A stretch of 64,000 nt of DNA from HGM04593 sp045588485 (GCA_045588485.1 JAZNEI010000026.1:1-64000); one strand, 5' to 3'. Counted from the stretch's first letter, positions 34,604-43,451 are shown. Notes: generated from the letters alone by a model not told the origin. Numbers and translations: made by a program.

Positions 34604-35301
34604 TGGTAACAGAGAAACTGAAAAGCAGTATCAAGGAGTGGCCCGAGGATGAGCGTCCGCGCGAAAAGGCCTTCAGGCATGGCATTGCATCACTTAGCAA
34701 GGCCGAACTTCTTGCTATACTCATCGGTTCGGGAACTGTCGAGGAATCGGCTGTCGAACTGATGCAGAAAGTGCTTGCTTCGTGTGGCGACAGTATATCG
34801 CAGTTGGCGCGTCTTTCGGTCGATGACCTATGCCTGTTCAAAGGAATAGGACCGGCAAAAGCAATAACCATAGTGGCTGCTTGCGAATTATGGAAAAGAC
34901 GACAGGGTGACGAGCGCGACCGTTCGAAACGCATACTTTCGTCGCGCCATCTATATGAATACTTTCATCCGCTAATGTGTGACAATACGATTGAGGAGTG
35001 CTATGTGCTCTTGCTGAACCAGATGAACCGAGTGATAGACCACGTGCGCATTGGCAGTGGCGGATTGACCTCGACATTGGTGGATATACGTGTTGTATTG
35101 CGCGAGGCACTGATGAAACGTGCCACTGGAATTGCATTGTGTCACAATCACCCCTCGGGTAGTGTACGTCCAAGTGCTGCCGACGATAAACTCACTGCCG
35201 ACCTTGTACAAGCCTGTAAGGTGATGAATATACGTATGCTCGACCACATTGTGCTTGCCGATACCGATTATTACAGTTATGCCGATGAGAGTAGGCTCTG
35301 A
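34603..35301 (+). CDS. radC: RadC-like JAB-domain protein
   Basis: A 232-residue protein: an N-terminal UPF0758 helical part with a helix-hairpin-helix (FKGIGPAKAITIVAACELW, about residues 83-101), then a JAB/MPN-type metalloprotease-like domain with metal motif HNHPSGSVRPSAADD. Despite the name, a direct role in repair is doubtful in the family. The single-base stop/start overlap with the glycosyltransferase implies translational coupling. Confidence 0.92.
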   Translation: MVTEKLKSSIKEWPEDERPREKAFRHGIASLSKAELLAILIGSGTVEESAVELMQKVLASCGDSISQLARLSVDDLCLFKGIGPAKAITIVAACELWKRRQGDERDRSKRILSSRHLYEYFHPLMCDNTIEECYVLLLNQMNRVIDHVRIGSGGLTSTLVDIRVVLREALMKRATGIALCHNHPSGSVRPSAADDKLTADLVQACKVMNIRMLDHIVLADTDYYSYADESRL

Positions 35302-35330
35302 TATTTTAAATAACTAATTGATAGATAAAG

Positions 35331-35642
35331 ATGGATAAATTTCAGCTGGAACAGAAAATTGTTGAGATGATAAAGACGGTGTACGACCCCGAGATTCCTG
35401 TAAACATTTACGATCTTGGACTGATATACCGCATAGAGGTAAAGGACGACAGCTCTGTTGATATTGATATGACACTCACTGCCCCAAACTGCCCCGCAGC
35501 CGATTTTATGATGGAGGATGTAAGGCAGAAAGTAGAAGGTATCGAGGGCATAGGTACAGTTACGCTTAATCTTGTCTTTGAACCCGAATGGAGTCAGGAC
35601 CTTATGACCGAGGAGGCAAAACTTGAGCTTGGTTTCCTTTAA
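35331..35642 (+). CDS. DUF59/MIP18-family iron-sulfur cluster assembly factor
   Basis: A 103-residue single-domain protein of the MIP18 (SufT/PaaD) family: VYDPEIPVNIYDLGLIYRIE is the signature, with the conserved cysteine in LTAPNCPAADFM. Members support maturation or transfer of Fe-S clusters. It lies 12 bases before the lpxH-like gene and 29 bases after radC. Confidence 0.9.
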   Translation: MDKFQLEQKIVEMIKTVYDPEIPVNIYDLGLIYRIEVKDDSSVDIDMTLTAPNCPAADFMMEDVRQKVEGIEGIGTVTLNLVFEPEWSQDLMTEEAKLELGFL

Positions 35643-35654
35643 ATATAATATATA

Positions 35655-36434
35655 ATGAAAAAGGTGTATTTCCTCTCCGATGCCCATTTGGGTGCCTGGG
35701 CGCTTGAGCATCGCCGCACTCAGGAGCGACGCTTGGTGTCGTTTCTCGATAAGATTAAGCACGATGCTGCGGCTATATATATGCTTGGCGATATGTTCGA
35801 CTTTTGGTACGAATATAAATATGTCGTGCCGAAGGGTTTTACACGCTTTCTGGGTAAGATATCTGAGTTGACGGATAGTGGTATAGAGGTACATTTTTTC
35901 ACAGGTAACCACGACCAGTGGTGCCTCGACTATTTCGAGACAGAGTGTGGAATGACTGTTCATCGCGAGCCGTTCCTCACCGAGATTATGGGTAAGGAGT
36001 TCTTTCTTGCCCACAGCGATGAGTTCTCCAATGAGAAGGGTTACCACATTCTACGATGGATATTCCGCAACCGTTTTCTGCGTGCTATGTTCTCTACGCT
36101 GCATCCGCGTTGGAGCATTTGGGCCGGCAATACATGGGCGCGATATAGTATGCAGCAGCACAAGATAAAGGGTGACACCCCGTTTAAGGGAGCCGACAAA
36201 GAGTCGTCGGTGCAGTATGCCAAGCGCTACTTGCAGCAGCACGATACTGTCGACTGCTTTATCTTTGGTCATCGTCACTGCGACGAGGATATGATGATTG
36301 GCGAGAAGGCGCGTTGCATAATGTTAGGCGATTGGATATATACTTTTGCATACGTAGTGTACGACGGAAAGACAATATCGCACGAACGTTACGTTGAGGG
36401 CGACGAGACACAGATTATATCGCAGAGCGAGTGA
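35655..36434 (+). CDS. LpxH-like UDP-2,3-diacylglucosamine diphosphatase
   Basis: A 259-residue calcineurin-type metallophosphoesterase. Metal motifs in order: DAHLGAW, GDMFDFWYEY, GNHDQW and FGHRHCD, with AHSDEF between. LpxH hydrolyses UDP-2,3-diacylglucosamine to lipid X in lipid A synthesis at the inner-membrane surface. Length and motif order agree with the Bacteroidota LpxH group. It is followed after 25 bases by a small membrane protein gene. Confidence 0.85.
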   Translation: MKKVYFLSDAHLGAWALEHRRTQERRLVSFLDKIKHDAAAIYMLGDMFDFWYEYKYVVPKGFTRFLGKISELTDSGIEVHFFTGNHDQWCLDYFETECGMTVHREPFLTEIMGKEFFLAHSDEFSNEKGYHILRWIFRNRFLRAMFSTLHPRWSIWAGNTWARYSMQQHKIKGDTPFKGADKESSVQYAKRYLQQHDTVDCFIFGHRHCDEDMMIGEKARCIMLGDWIYTFAYVVYDGKTISHERYVEGDETQIISQSE

Positions 36435-36459
36435 GATTGGAAAAATACGGAGGTTATCA

Positions 36460-36993
36460 ATGAGTAAGGTATTGGATAAAAATAGACATACTTTGAAAAA
36501 AAATATATCTTGGATTGTATTTTTTCTTTGTTTTGTGGCATTGCTTCTATTAATAGAAGTCGTATCTCAGACTCTTTTCAGCAGTTGGTTCCTATTGATT
36601 CCCTTTTTAATATTATTATATATTTTTTATAAAAAGAGAGGGTTTGCTATAGGTCTTATCTGTATTATTTATTGCGTATCCCTGTTTTTTGTAGGTTCTG
36701 TTATTGTCGGTACGGTAGTTTGTCTTCCCAACTTAATATCAACAGGTGAGGTGTATAGAGCTAAAGCCGTTGTTTCTACACAATTTTTTATACCGGCACG
36801 TAGAGGCCGTCTTGTTTATTCGCGCCTGCACCTTAAAGGTGGCGATATAACTATAAGGAGTGATTATGTTTATAATAACTTCGAGAAAGGTGATTCTGTT
36901 ATCCTGCAGTTGAAAGATGGCCTTCTAGGAATTCCGATATTGGCTTCTAAGGAGGTTCTGCCTGTAACCGTCAATGCGAACGAGACAAATTAA
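36460..36993 (+). CDS. Uncharacterised membrane protein
   Basis: A 177-residue protein I do not recognise. It has three closely spaced hydrophobic segments (about residues 17-36, 42-56 and 62-86) and a C-terminal soluble beta-rich domain of about 90 residues beginning GEVYRAKAVVSTQFF and containing KGDSVILQLKDGLLGI. The ATG at 36460 starts beyond the lpxH stop; the longer in-frame option would overlap lpxH. Position suggests expression with lpxH. The surrounding DNA is more AT-rich than lpxH itself. Confidence 0.65.
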   Translation: MSKVLDKNRHTLKKNISWIVFFLCFVALLLLIEVVSQTLFSSWFLLIPFLILLYIFYKKRGFAIGLICIIYCVSLFFVGSVIVGTVVCLPNLISTGEVYRAKAVVSTQFFIPARRGRLVYSRLHLKGGDITIRSDYVYNNFEKGDSVILQLKDGLLGIPILASKEVLPVTVNANETN

Positions 36994-37018
36994 GTTTAAC
37001 GTATAGCTAAAGGGTATA

Positions 37019-37053
37019 ATAAAAGGTTGGAAGTATAGCTTCCAACCTTTTAT
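37019..37053. terminator. Bidirectional terminator between the plus-strand cluster and ackA
   Basis: Thirteen-bp perfect stem AAAAGGTTGGAAG/CTTCCAACCTTTT with a five-base loop, sitting between convergent genes and flanked by A/T runs suitable for both strands. Confidence 0.9.
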
Positions 37054-37073
37054 TATATAGTATATTGGGAAGA

Positions 37074-38276
37074 TTAAAGCCCCTTTACAATATCGTATGT
37101 GTCGCTTGCAATCATCAACTCTTCATCGGTGGGGATAAGAAGTACCTTAACCTTAGACTCGGGAGTAGAGAGCACACACTCCTCGCCACGCATCTTGGCA
37201 TTAACCTCCTTGTCAAGCTCTACGCCGATGAATTCGAGACCTTCGAGTGCAGCCTCGCGGATTGAACCCTGATTCTCGCCAACACCACCGGCAAAAGCAA
37301 TAACGTCTACACCACCCATTGCAGCAGCATATGCTCCGATGTACTTCTTGATACGGTAGGCATACATTGTGTTTGCAAGGATAGCACGTTTGTTACCCTC
37401 TTTGGCAGCTGCATCAACCTCACGCATATCCATTGAGATACCCGAGATTGCTGCAACACCCGATTTCTTGTTCAAAAGATCGGACAGTCCGTGTGTGTCG
37501 AGGCCAAGCTTATCCATAATGAAGGGGATAGCGCCTGCATCAATGTCACCGCTGCGTGTACCCATCATAAGACCCTCGAGAGGAGTAAGTCCCATTGAAG
37601 TATCTACGCTCTTGCCATCTTTTACAGCGCTAATTGAACCACCGTTACCAATGTGGCAGGTGATGATGCGGCTTCCCTCAGCGGGCATTCCTGTAATTTC
37701 CAGTACGCGCTTTGTAACATAACGGTGCGATGTTCCGTGGAATCCGTAACGGCGTACACCATATTTCTCGTACAACTCGTAGGGAATTGCGTACATATAT
37801 GCGTAGTCGGGCATTGTCTGGTGGAATGCGGTGTCGAATACACCTACCTGAGGCATATCGGGAGCAATAGCCTTAACAGCCTCGATTCCTTTCATATTTG
37901 CGGGATTGTGTAGGGGGGCAAGGTCGTTGCAAGCAACAAAATCGCGCAGAACCTCGTCGGTGAGCAGTGTCGATGCGCTGAACTTCTCGCCACCGTGTAC
38001 AGTGCGATGACCCACAGCGTCAATCTCGGCAATAGACTTTACAACGCCGTACTTCTCGCTTGTAAGGGTGTCGATGATAAGGCGTACACCGGCAGTGTGC
38101 TCGGGGATAGGGGCATATATTGTCTCTTTCTCGCCGTTGGGAAGGTTGAACTTGAGGAAAGAATCCTCGAGACCGATTTTCTCGATACCGCCCTTTGCGA
38201 GCACCTCTTTTGTCTCAATGTTGAACAGCTGGTACTTGATTGATGAGCTACCGCAGTTCAGAACCAAAATCTTCAT
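37074..38276 (-). CDS. ackA: Acetate kinase
   Basis: A 400-residue enzyme making ATP and acetate from acetyl phosphate. Signatures: LVLNCGSSSIKYQLF at the N-terminus, VGHRTVHGGEKFS, GVFDTAFHQTMPDYAYMYAI, FHGTSHRYV and the adenosine-site IAFAGGVGENQ. The ATG at 38276 is the normal start. It follows pta on the same strand with a stem-loop in the 72-base gap; together they form the acetate-producing branch of fermentation. Confidence 0.98.
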   Translation of the reverse strand: MKILVLNCGSSSIKYQLFNIETKEVLAKGGIEKIGLEDSFLKFNLPNGEKETIYAPIPEHTAGVRLIIDTLTSEKYGVVKSIAEIDAVGHRTVHGGEKFSASTLLTDEVLRDFVACNDLAPLHNPANMKGIEAVKAIAPDMPQVGVFDTAFHQTMPDYAYMYAIPYELYEKYGVRRYGFHGTSHRYVTKRVLEITGMPAEGSRIITCHIGNGGSISAVKDGKSVDTSMGLTPLEGLMMGTRSGDIDAGAIPFIMDKLGLDTHGLSDLLNKKSGVAAISGISMDMREVDAAAKEGNKRAILANTMYAYRIKKYIGAYAAAMGGVDVIAFAGGVGENQGSIREAALEGLEFIGVELDKEVNAKMRGEECVLSTPESKVKVLLIPTDEELMIASDTYDIVKGL

Positions 38277-38302
38277 AAGTATATCTGTTAGTATGTTAAT
38301 AA

Positions 38303-38326
38303 GCAGTGTGGGGCATCCCACACTGC
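38303..38326 (-). promoter_or_regulatory. Stem-loop between pta and ackA
   Basis: Perfect 10-bp stem GCAGTGTGGG/CCCACACTGC with a GCAT loop in the intercistronic gap, without a following T run on the minus strand. It may set relative ackA level by attenuation or mRNA processing; inference. Confidence 0.6.
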
Positions 38327-38348
38327 CATTATAATTATTCTTAATTAA

Positions 38349-39359
38349 TTACTTCTTTGCTGCAATAGCCTGATTGGCTGTGATGGCAATCATCATATAT
38401 ACATCCTCGATTGAGCAACCGCGTGAGAGGTCGTTTACGGGACGTGCAATACCCTGAAGTACGGGACCGATAGCCTCGGCACCACCCAAACGCTGCACAA
38501 GCTTGTAACCGATATTTCCTGCACCAAGGTCGGGGAATACGAGTACGTTTGCCTTACCTGCAACTGTCGAGCCGGGAGCTTTGCTTGCACCAACGAAAGG
38601 AACAAGGGCAGCATCGGCCTGAAGCTCACCATCAAGGTCGAGTGCGGGATCGAGTTCGTGTGCCAGACGTGTAGCCTCGGTTACCTTGTCTACCATCTCG
38701 TGCTTGGCCGAACCTTTTGTCGAGAAGCTGAGCATTGCAACGCGGGGCTGCTCGAAACCTGCAATAGCCTTGGCTGTCTGTGCTGTACATACTGCAATCT
38801 GCGAGAGCTGGTTGGCATCGGGGTTAGGTGTTACTGCAACGTCGGCAACGAAGAGTACACCGTCCTCGCCATACTCCTTGGCGTTGGTAATCATCATCAT
38901 TGCACCCGATACACAAGTGATTCCGGGAGTAGTCTTGATAATCTGCAACGCAGGGCGAAGTACGTTACCGGTTGTGTTAAGAGCGCCTGCTACCTGACCA
39001 TCGGCATCGCCATTCTTTATGATTAGACAACCAAGGTAGAGGGGGTTACAAACAAGTTTCTGTGCATCCTCGGGGGTCATACCTTTGGCCTTACGCAACT
39101 CGTAAAGAAGTGTTGCATACTTCTCGGCATCGGGGTTGTTGCAGGGATCGATGATTGTTGCCTTCTCGATATTCTGCAAACCATGTTTCTGTGCAAGAGC
39201 CATAATCTCCTCCTTGTTGCCAAGGATGATAAGGTCGGCAATACCATCGGCAATAGCCTTGTCGGCTGCTTTTAATGTACGCTCCTCGGTTCCTTCGGGG
39301 AGAACAATGCGCTGTCTGTCCTGACGTGCGCGTTCGATAAGATTCTTTATAACATCCAT
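38349..39359 (-). CDS. pta: Phosphate acetyltransferase
   Basis: A 336-residue enzyme converting acetyl-CoA and phosphate to acetyl phosphate. It matches the short single-domain Pta type: IVLPEGTEERTLKAADKA, NPLYLGCLIIKNGDADGQVA, VAMLSFSTKGSAKH and VFPDLGAGNIGYKLVQRLGG. The ATG at 39359 is preferred; the preceding residues resemble non-coding leader, and a TACCTTTG -7-type box lies on the minus strand at 39484-39477. It is the first gene of pta-ackA. Confidence 0.96.
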   Translation of the reverse strand: MDVIKNLIERARQDRQRIVLPEGTEERTLKAADKAIADGIADLIILGNKEEIMALAQKHGLQNIEKATIIDPCNNPDAEKYATLLYELRKAKGMTPEDAQKLVCNPLYLGCLIIKNGDADGQVAGALNTTGNVLRPALQIIKTTPGITCVSGAMMMITNAKEYGEDGVLFVADVAVTPNPDANQLSQIAVCTAQTAKAIAGFEQPRVAMLSFSTKGSAKHEMVDKVTEATRLAHELDPALDLDGELQADAALVPFVGASKAPGSTVAGKANVLVFPDLGAGNIGYKLVQRLGGAEAIGPVLQGIARPVNDLSRGCSIEDVYMMIAITANQAIAAKK

Positions 39360-39531
39360 AGTGTCTATAATTTTGTAATGTTGTTCTTTTTTCAACGCTG
39401 TCTGTGGGATGTTATCTCGCAGGCATTTTTTAACAATTCGAAGTTGGGTATCCAACTTTGTATAGTTTTAACAATACAAAGGTAGCAATTTTTTATATAA
39501 TGAAGTATCTTCGCGCAGAATAAATTAATTT

Positions 39532-40389
39532 ATGTTACAGAATCTTTCTTATAACGGCCTCTCTTTTTCCGAAGTACGTCCTTTTTTGGGTAAATTATGG
39601 TGCGAGATTTTTGGCGATAGTGAAGAGTTTGTCGATGCATTCTTTCATTATTGCGCTTCGGAAAATGTGCTTCATACTCTTTCGTTAAACGGACATGTGG
39701 TGTCGGTTCTCTATACTTTGCCGTATGAACTTACATATAATGGCAATACCGAGCAGGTGGCGTATATATATGCTGTTGCAACCGACAAAGAGTATCGCGG
39801 CCGCGGACTTATGAGACACCTTATGTCGCAGGTGCATGAGTCGTTACGGATCAAGGGGTATGTTGCAGCTCTGCTGCTTCCATCTTCATCGGCTCTTGCC
39901 CTATATTATGCCTCTATGGGCTATAGGGAGTGCGCTTATAGAAAGACCATAATGCTTGCCGTGGAAACAGACTATGAGGGATATACATACGAGAAGTGCA
40001 GTACTCTTAATGAGGAAGTATTTGTTTTTATCAAGAGTTATATGGCATTGCGCAGAGATAATATTATCCATCCAAAATCGTCGTTGGCGATGAATGTCGT
40101 AAGTTGCACACTCTCGGGAGGAGGGCTGTTCATTGCCAAGCAGAGGGACACAATATGTGCCGCTGCCTTTGTATCGTTAGAGGAGAGCAGACCTCTTATT
40201 CTCGAAATTATTACCTACGACAATGAGGCACAGAATTCGTTGGTCGCATATTTGGGTAAGCTGTATGCAGTCTCTACTATTCCTCTTCTTTGTTGTGATA
40301 AAAAAGATGGAGTGCCGTTTGCCATGGCACTCCCGTTCGACAGCTCTTTTCCCGAGACTATAAGGTTACAACTAATGTTGGATAAGTGA
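39532..40389 (+). CDS. GNAT-family N-acetyltransferase
   Basis: A 285-residue protein with an N-terminal GNAT domain. The acetyl-CoA pyrophosphate loop is EYRGRGLMRHLMSQ (about residues 84-97), preceded by VAYIYAVATD. The C-terminal half is a second, less clear domain, as in Eis- or FemAB-like double GNATs. Substrate unknown. A TATCTTCG box at 39506-39513 probably serves as its -7 element. The gene converges on the CPBP protease. Confidence 0.8.
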   Translation: MLQNLSYNGLSFSEVRPFLGKLWCEIFGDSEEFVDAFFHYCASENVLHTLSLNGHVVSVLYTLPYELTYNGNTEQVAYIYAVATDKEYRGRGLMRHLMSQVHESLRIKGYVAALLLPSSSALALYYASMGYRECAYRKTIMLAVETDYEGYTYEKCSTLNEEVFVFIKSYMALRRDNIIHPKSSLAMNVVSCTLSGGGLFIAKQRDTICAAAFVSLEESRPLILEIITYDNEAQNSLVAYLGKLYAVSTIPLLCCDKKDGVPFAMALPFDSSFPETIRLQLMLDK

Positions 40390-41004
40390 TTATATCGGGA
40401 ACCAAATGAACACGGCAACGTCCCACACTGCATGAGATACTATTATCGCGCCGAATCGGTTGGGGAAAAAACGGTATAGTAATCCCCAGGCAGCACCTGC
40501 TACCATAGCCGCCATTGTAAGCATAAAGTTAAATGAGCCGGCGTGTACAAGAGCATATATGGCTGTTGTAACTATAAAGCCTAGGTTCGGATTCCATCGT
40601 TGCGAGAGATTCTGCTGAACATATCCACGCCAGAAAATCTCTTCGGCAGGGCCAATGAGAAAAAGCATCAGGGCTGTGAGTAACCACGCCGATTCTCCCT
40701 CCTTCATCCCGTAAATGAGGTCGACCTGTGGACGAGCAAAGTTAAACATCAACTGCGATAGCTTGTCACCAATCCAAAATACTCCCCATAGTGCTGTTGC
40801 AATGGCAATGCCGAGCATAATGTCGGTGGGTGTAAGTCTAACCTTCTTCCACCATCCCGGGGCGAATATTGTAGCAAGAATAGACAATGTACAGGCCGAG
40901 CCTGTCATCATCCACCAAAAGTTGATGTATGGGGCAGTCCATGGACTGAACATAATTGTCCACAGTACAAATGCCAAAATTATAGTAAATAGCAACTTCT
41001 TCAT
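40390..41004 (-). CDS. CPBP-family intramembrane metalloprotease
   Basis: A 204-residue polytopic membrane protein of the CPBP (Rce1/CAAX-like) family. Catalytic motifs are intact: EEIFWRGYVQ (EExxxR) near residue 125, HAGSFNF near 150 and HAVWD near the C-terminus. Bacterial members are often linked to bacteriocin immunity or protein processing; substrate unknown here. ATG at 41004 overlaps the menA stop (ATGA), which suggests co-expression rather than common function. Confidence 0.88.
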   Translation of the reverse strand: MKKLLFTIILAFVLWTIMFSPWTAPYINFWWMMTGSACTLSILATIFAPGWWKKVRLTPTDIMLGIAIATALWGVFWIGDKLSQLMFNFARPQVDLIYGMKEGESAWLLTALMLFLIGPAEEIFWRGYVQQNLSQRWNPNLGFIVTTAIYALVHAGSFNFMLTMAAMVAGAAWGLLYRFFPNRFGAIIVSHAVWDVAVFIWFPI

Positions 41005-41894
41005 CGGGTGTATGTCGCAATAAAGAGTGATAAGGTAAGCAGTAAACTGAATATAAGTTGTAATTTTGCTGTCATCTCGTCTACTCCCCACAGTGCTTCT
41101 GCACCTCTCTGGGGGAATTGCATCGCTTTACGAGCATTGTCTAAAGCCGGTTTAATTGCCGGTAGTACAAGTAGTGACCACCATGGAAACACCTCTATCA
41201 CGCATCCTGCGATAATCCATATAAAAGGAATTATAACTTCGGCGCAATAGGCTATTGCCGATGCTTTCTTTCCTATAAGCATTGCAAAGGTCTTTATATC
41301 GGCGCGTTTGTCATGCTCGATATCGCGTGCGTTGTTTGCGTGAAGTATACCTACAGTAATAAGGCCTATCGGTAGTGATAACCATAATGCCTTCGGATGA
41401 AACTCGCCTGTTGCAACAAAGGAGGTGCCTAAAATCGGTAATAGCGAATAGGTAAGAAATATATCTATATCTCCCATCGCATGACACTTCAACCAAGGGT
41501 AAAGTATAGTCAATAGAAAACCGGCTACACCTATGTAGAGTGTAGGTAATCCTGTTGATGCAACGATGGCAATACCCGAAACCGATGCCACTGTAAGCAG
41601 TACAAATGAGAGCGTGCGAATCTCGTGAGGCTGAAATTCTCCGCTTGTCAGTGATATACCACCTACCGTATCTTCGCGGTCTATCCCTTTAATATAATCG
41701 AAATAGTCGCTTAAGGTGTTTCCGGCTGCGTGGAATACTATTATGTTTATAATAGCCCAAATACCTATAGCCCAATTTACATCTGTATTTATCCAATTCA
41801 GATAGGCTAAAGTTGCAAGTACCGGCATTGCAGATGCGGGAAACGACCAAGGACGTGTTGCCATTACCCAGTCTTTGAAAGAATGTTTAGACAT
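41001..41894 (-). CDS. menA: 1,4-dihydroxy-2-naphthoate polyprenyltransferase
   Basis: A 297-residue UbiA-superfamily membrane enzyme that prenylates DHNA in menaquinone synthesis. The two Asp-rich motifs are NTLSDYFDYIKGID (about residues 58-71) and NDARDIEHDKRAD (about 186-198), both in their usual loops. About eight or nine membrane segments. No other men genes are in the window. It is followed by the CPBP protease gene with ATGA overlap. Confidence 0.93.
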   Translation of the reverse strand: MSKHSFKDWVMATRPWSFPASAMPVLATLAYLNWINTDVNWAIGIWAIINIIVFHAAGNTLSDYFDYIKGIDREDTVGGISLTSGEFQPHEIRTLSFVLLTVASVSGIAIVASTGLPTLYIGVAGFLLTILYPWLKCHAMGDIDIFLTYSLLPILGTSFVATGEFHPKALWLSLPIGLITVGILHANNARDIEHDKRADIKTFAMLIGKKASAIAYCAEVIIPFIWIIAGCVIEVFPWWSLLVLPAIKPALDNARKAMQFPQRGAEALWGVDEMTAKLQLIFSLLLTLSLFIATYTR

Positions 41895-41995
41895 ATTATG
41901 TTATTATTACTTGTATTGTTCCACTTGAATGAAAAATATCATTACAGATTCTTGTGCAAAGATAGTATAAATGCGCTAAATAATTATCAGAATTT

Positions 41996-42091
41996 AGTTT
42001 TTTTGAGGTAAACTTAGACAATAGACAGTACTCACTCTGAAAAATATTCAAGCAAGCTTGACATTATTTCGTTCGTTTGTCACTATCTTTG
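41996..42091 (+). repeat. Repeat copy C: single diverged 85-bp unit
   Basis: One unit in the same orientation as array A. It keeps TTTTGAGGTAAAC, ACTC(A/G)CT, GAAAAATATT and the hairpin TCAAGC-AA-GCTTGA, and runs into CACTATCTTTGCG. The GAGGT palindrome arm has decayed (ACTTAG instead of ACCTCG), while the second hairpin is perfect. It lies in the divergent gap between menA and the DUF4878 gene, pointing at the latter. Confidence 0.8.
42058..42091 (+). promoter_or_regulatory. Candidate promoter of the DUF4878 gene within repeat copy C
   Basis: TTG of the hairpin arm (42058-42060) and TATCTTTG (42084-42091) are 23 bases apart, slightly wide for the Bacteroidota consensus. The leader would be about 35-40 bases. 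Confidence 0.5.
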
Positions 42092-42134
42092 CGAAGGTGT
42101 TCAGTATCGATATAATATAAAATTTAGATATAAT

Positions 42135-42542
42135 ATGAAAAGAATAGGTTTTTTTATGCTGTTGGCAGCACTATTAGTGGTTGCTTGCAATAACAATTTT
42201 GTAGGAGAAAAATCACCATCCGAGGTTACGCTTGAGGTTTTTAATGGGTTGACTACGGGTGATACAGCTGCTATAAAACAGAATATATATATAACCGATG
42301 ATATTATGCGTGCTTCATTCAACGACTATTTCAGAATTGCAGCTGCTTCGAATCAATATATGGAGACAACAGCAAATTATAAACCTGTATATAATATTGT
42401 AAGTGAGACTATTGATGGCGAAACTGCCGAAGTGGTGCTTAAGACAAAGAATATAAGTGGACAGAATGTTCGTATTACAGTAAAACTCCTTGTGGATGAA
42501 GGCCGTTGGAAAGTAGATGGCGATCACGGGGTGTGGCATTGA
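42135..42542 (+). CDS. DUF4878-like lipoprotein
   Basis: A 135-residue predicted lipoprotein: signal peptide MKRIGFFMLLAALLVVAC with the lipid-attachment Cys at 18. The mature part fits the DUF4878 family (a small NTF2-like fold): SPSEVTLEVFNGLTTGDTAA in the first helix and a C-terminal VKLLVDEGRWKVDG strand pair. Function unknown; likely anchored in the periplasm or at the surface. Its promoter appears to sit in repeat copy C. Confidence 0.8.
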   Translation: MKRIGFFMLLAALLVVACNNNFVGEKSPSEVTLEVFNGLTTGDTAAIKQNIYITDDIMRASFNDYFRIAAASNQYMETTANYKPVYNIVSETIDGETAEVVLKTKNISGQNVRITVKLLVDEGRWKVDGDHGVWH

Positions 42543-42701
42543 TTTATTTCATAATGTATAGTAAGTAGGCTTCTCAATAGGGCAATAAACAAGACTTTGT
42601 CTGATTAATAAAAAAATGCTTTCGAATGATAGTTTGATTACATAAAACTACTCTATCGTTATATGTTCAGAGTACTAACTATTAAAACAATGACGATTAT
42701 G

Positions 42702-43328
42702 ATGACAAAAATTTTTAATCTTATTATTCTTGACGAAAGTGGTTCAATGCGCTCAATAAAGAAAGATGCTATCGACAGCGTTAACGAGACTATACAAACT
42801 ATACTTAAAGCTCAGCAAGATAACGAAGAACAAGAGCATTTTGTTACTTTTGTAACATTCAATGACGAGGTAAAGACTATATGCGACTGTGTACCTTGCA
42901 ATGAACTTAAAGAGATTACCGATGCCGATTATTCTCCCGCCTGCTGCACAGCCTTATATGATGCAATGGGCAACTCTCTTACAAATCTTTGCTCTAAGGT
43001 TGGTGAAAGCGATAAGGTGCTGGTTACTATCGTCACCGATGGATATGAAAATAGCTCAAAGGAGTACAATGGCGCAGCCATAAAAGCTCTTGTCGAAGAG
43101 TTGAAAGGTAAAGGATGGGTATTTGCTTATATCGGTGCCAATCATGATGTAGAATCGTTTGCCGCTAGAATATCCATAACTAATACGTGGAACTTCAATG
43201 CTACTTCAATGGGCGTAAAGGAGATGAACACCCGTCTTAACAGAAGCCGCACAAAACTGTATAGTTCTATGACCGACGAATGCTTTGATGCAGATGAGGC
43301 AAATATCGCCTTTTTTAAGGATGAGTAA
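42702..43328 (+). CDS. Single von Willebrand A-domain protein
   Basis: A 208-residue cytoplasmic-looking protein consisting of one VWA domain. The MIDAS motif is LDESGSM at the very N-terminus (about residues 8-14), followed by a conserved TDGYENSS segment (about 120). No signal peptide or membrane segment. The start at 42702 (MTKIFNLIILDESGSM) is the family's usual one; earlier in-frame ATGs at 42663, 42690 and 42699 cannot be excluded. No MoxR ATPase or other usual VWA partner is adjacent, so the role is unknown. Confidence 0.8.
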   Translation: MTKIFNLIILDESGSMRSIKKDAIDSVNETIQTILKAQQDNEEQEHFVTFVTFNDEVKTICDCVPCNELKEITDADYSPACCTALYDAMGNSLTNLCSKVGESDKVLVTIVTDGYENSSKEYNGAAIKALVEELKGKGWVFAYIGANHDVESFAARISITNTWNFNATSMGVKEMNTRLNRSRTKLYSSMTDECFDADEANIAFFKDE

Positions 43329-43387
43329 ATTTGCTAAAATAGTATTTGATTATAAAGAGTATTGTTAAGTTTCTTAGATGCTTATCA

Positions 43388-43434
43388 AATTAATATCCCC
43401 GACCTCTAAGAAAAAGAGGTCGGGGATATTAATT
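43388..43434. terminator. Bidirectional terminator between the VWA gene and hisS
   Basis: Perfect 20-bp stem with core CCCCGACCTCT/AGAGGTCGGGG and a seven-base loop, between convergent genes. The poly-T tail is weak on both sides, so strength is uncertain. Confidence 0.75.
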
Positions 43435-43451
43435 GCTTTACTATCTGCTGC

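Noticed and set aside
34603..35301. RadC gene as a sign of a mobile element
   Set aside because: RadC genes often mark islands, but here it is translationally coupled to a chromosomal glycosyltransferase gene between efp and lpxH, with no integrase or att-like repeats.
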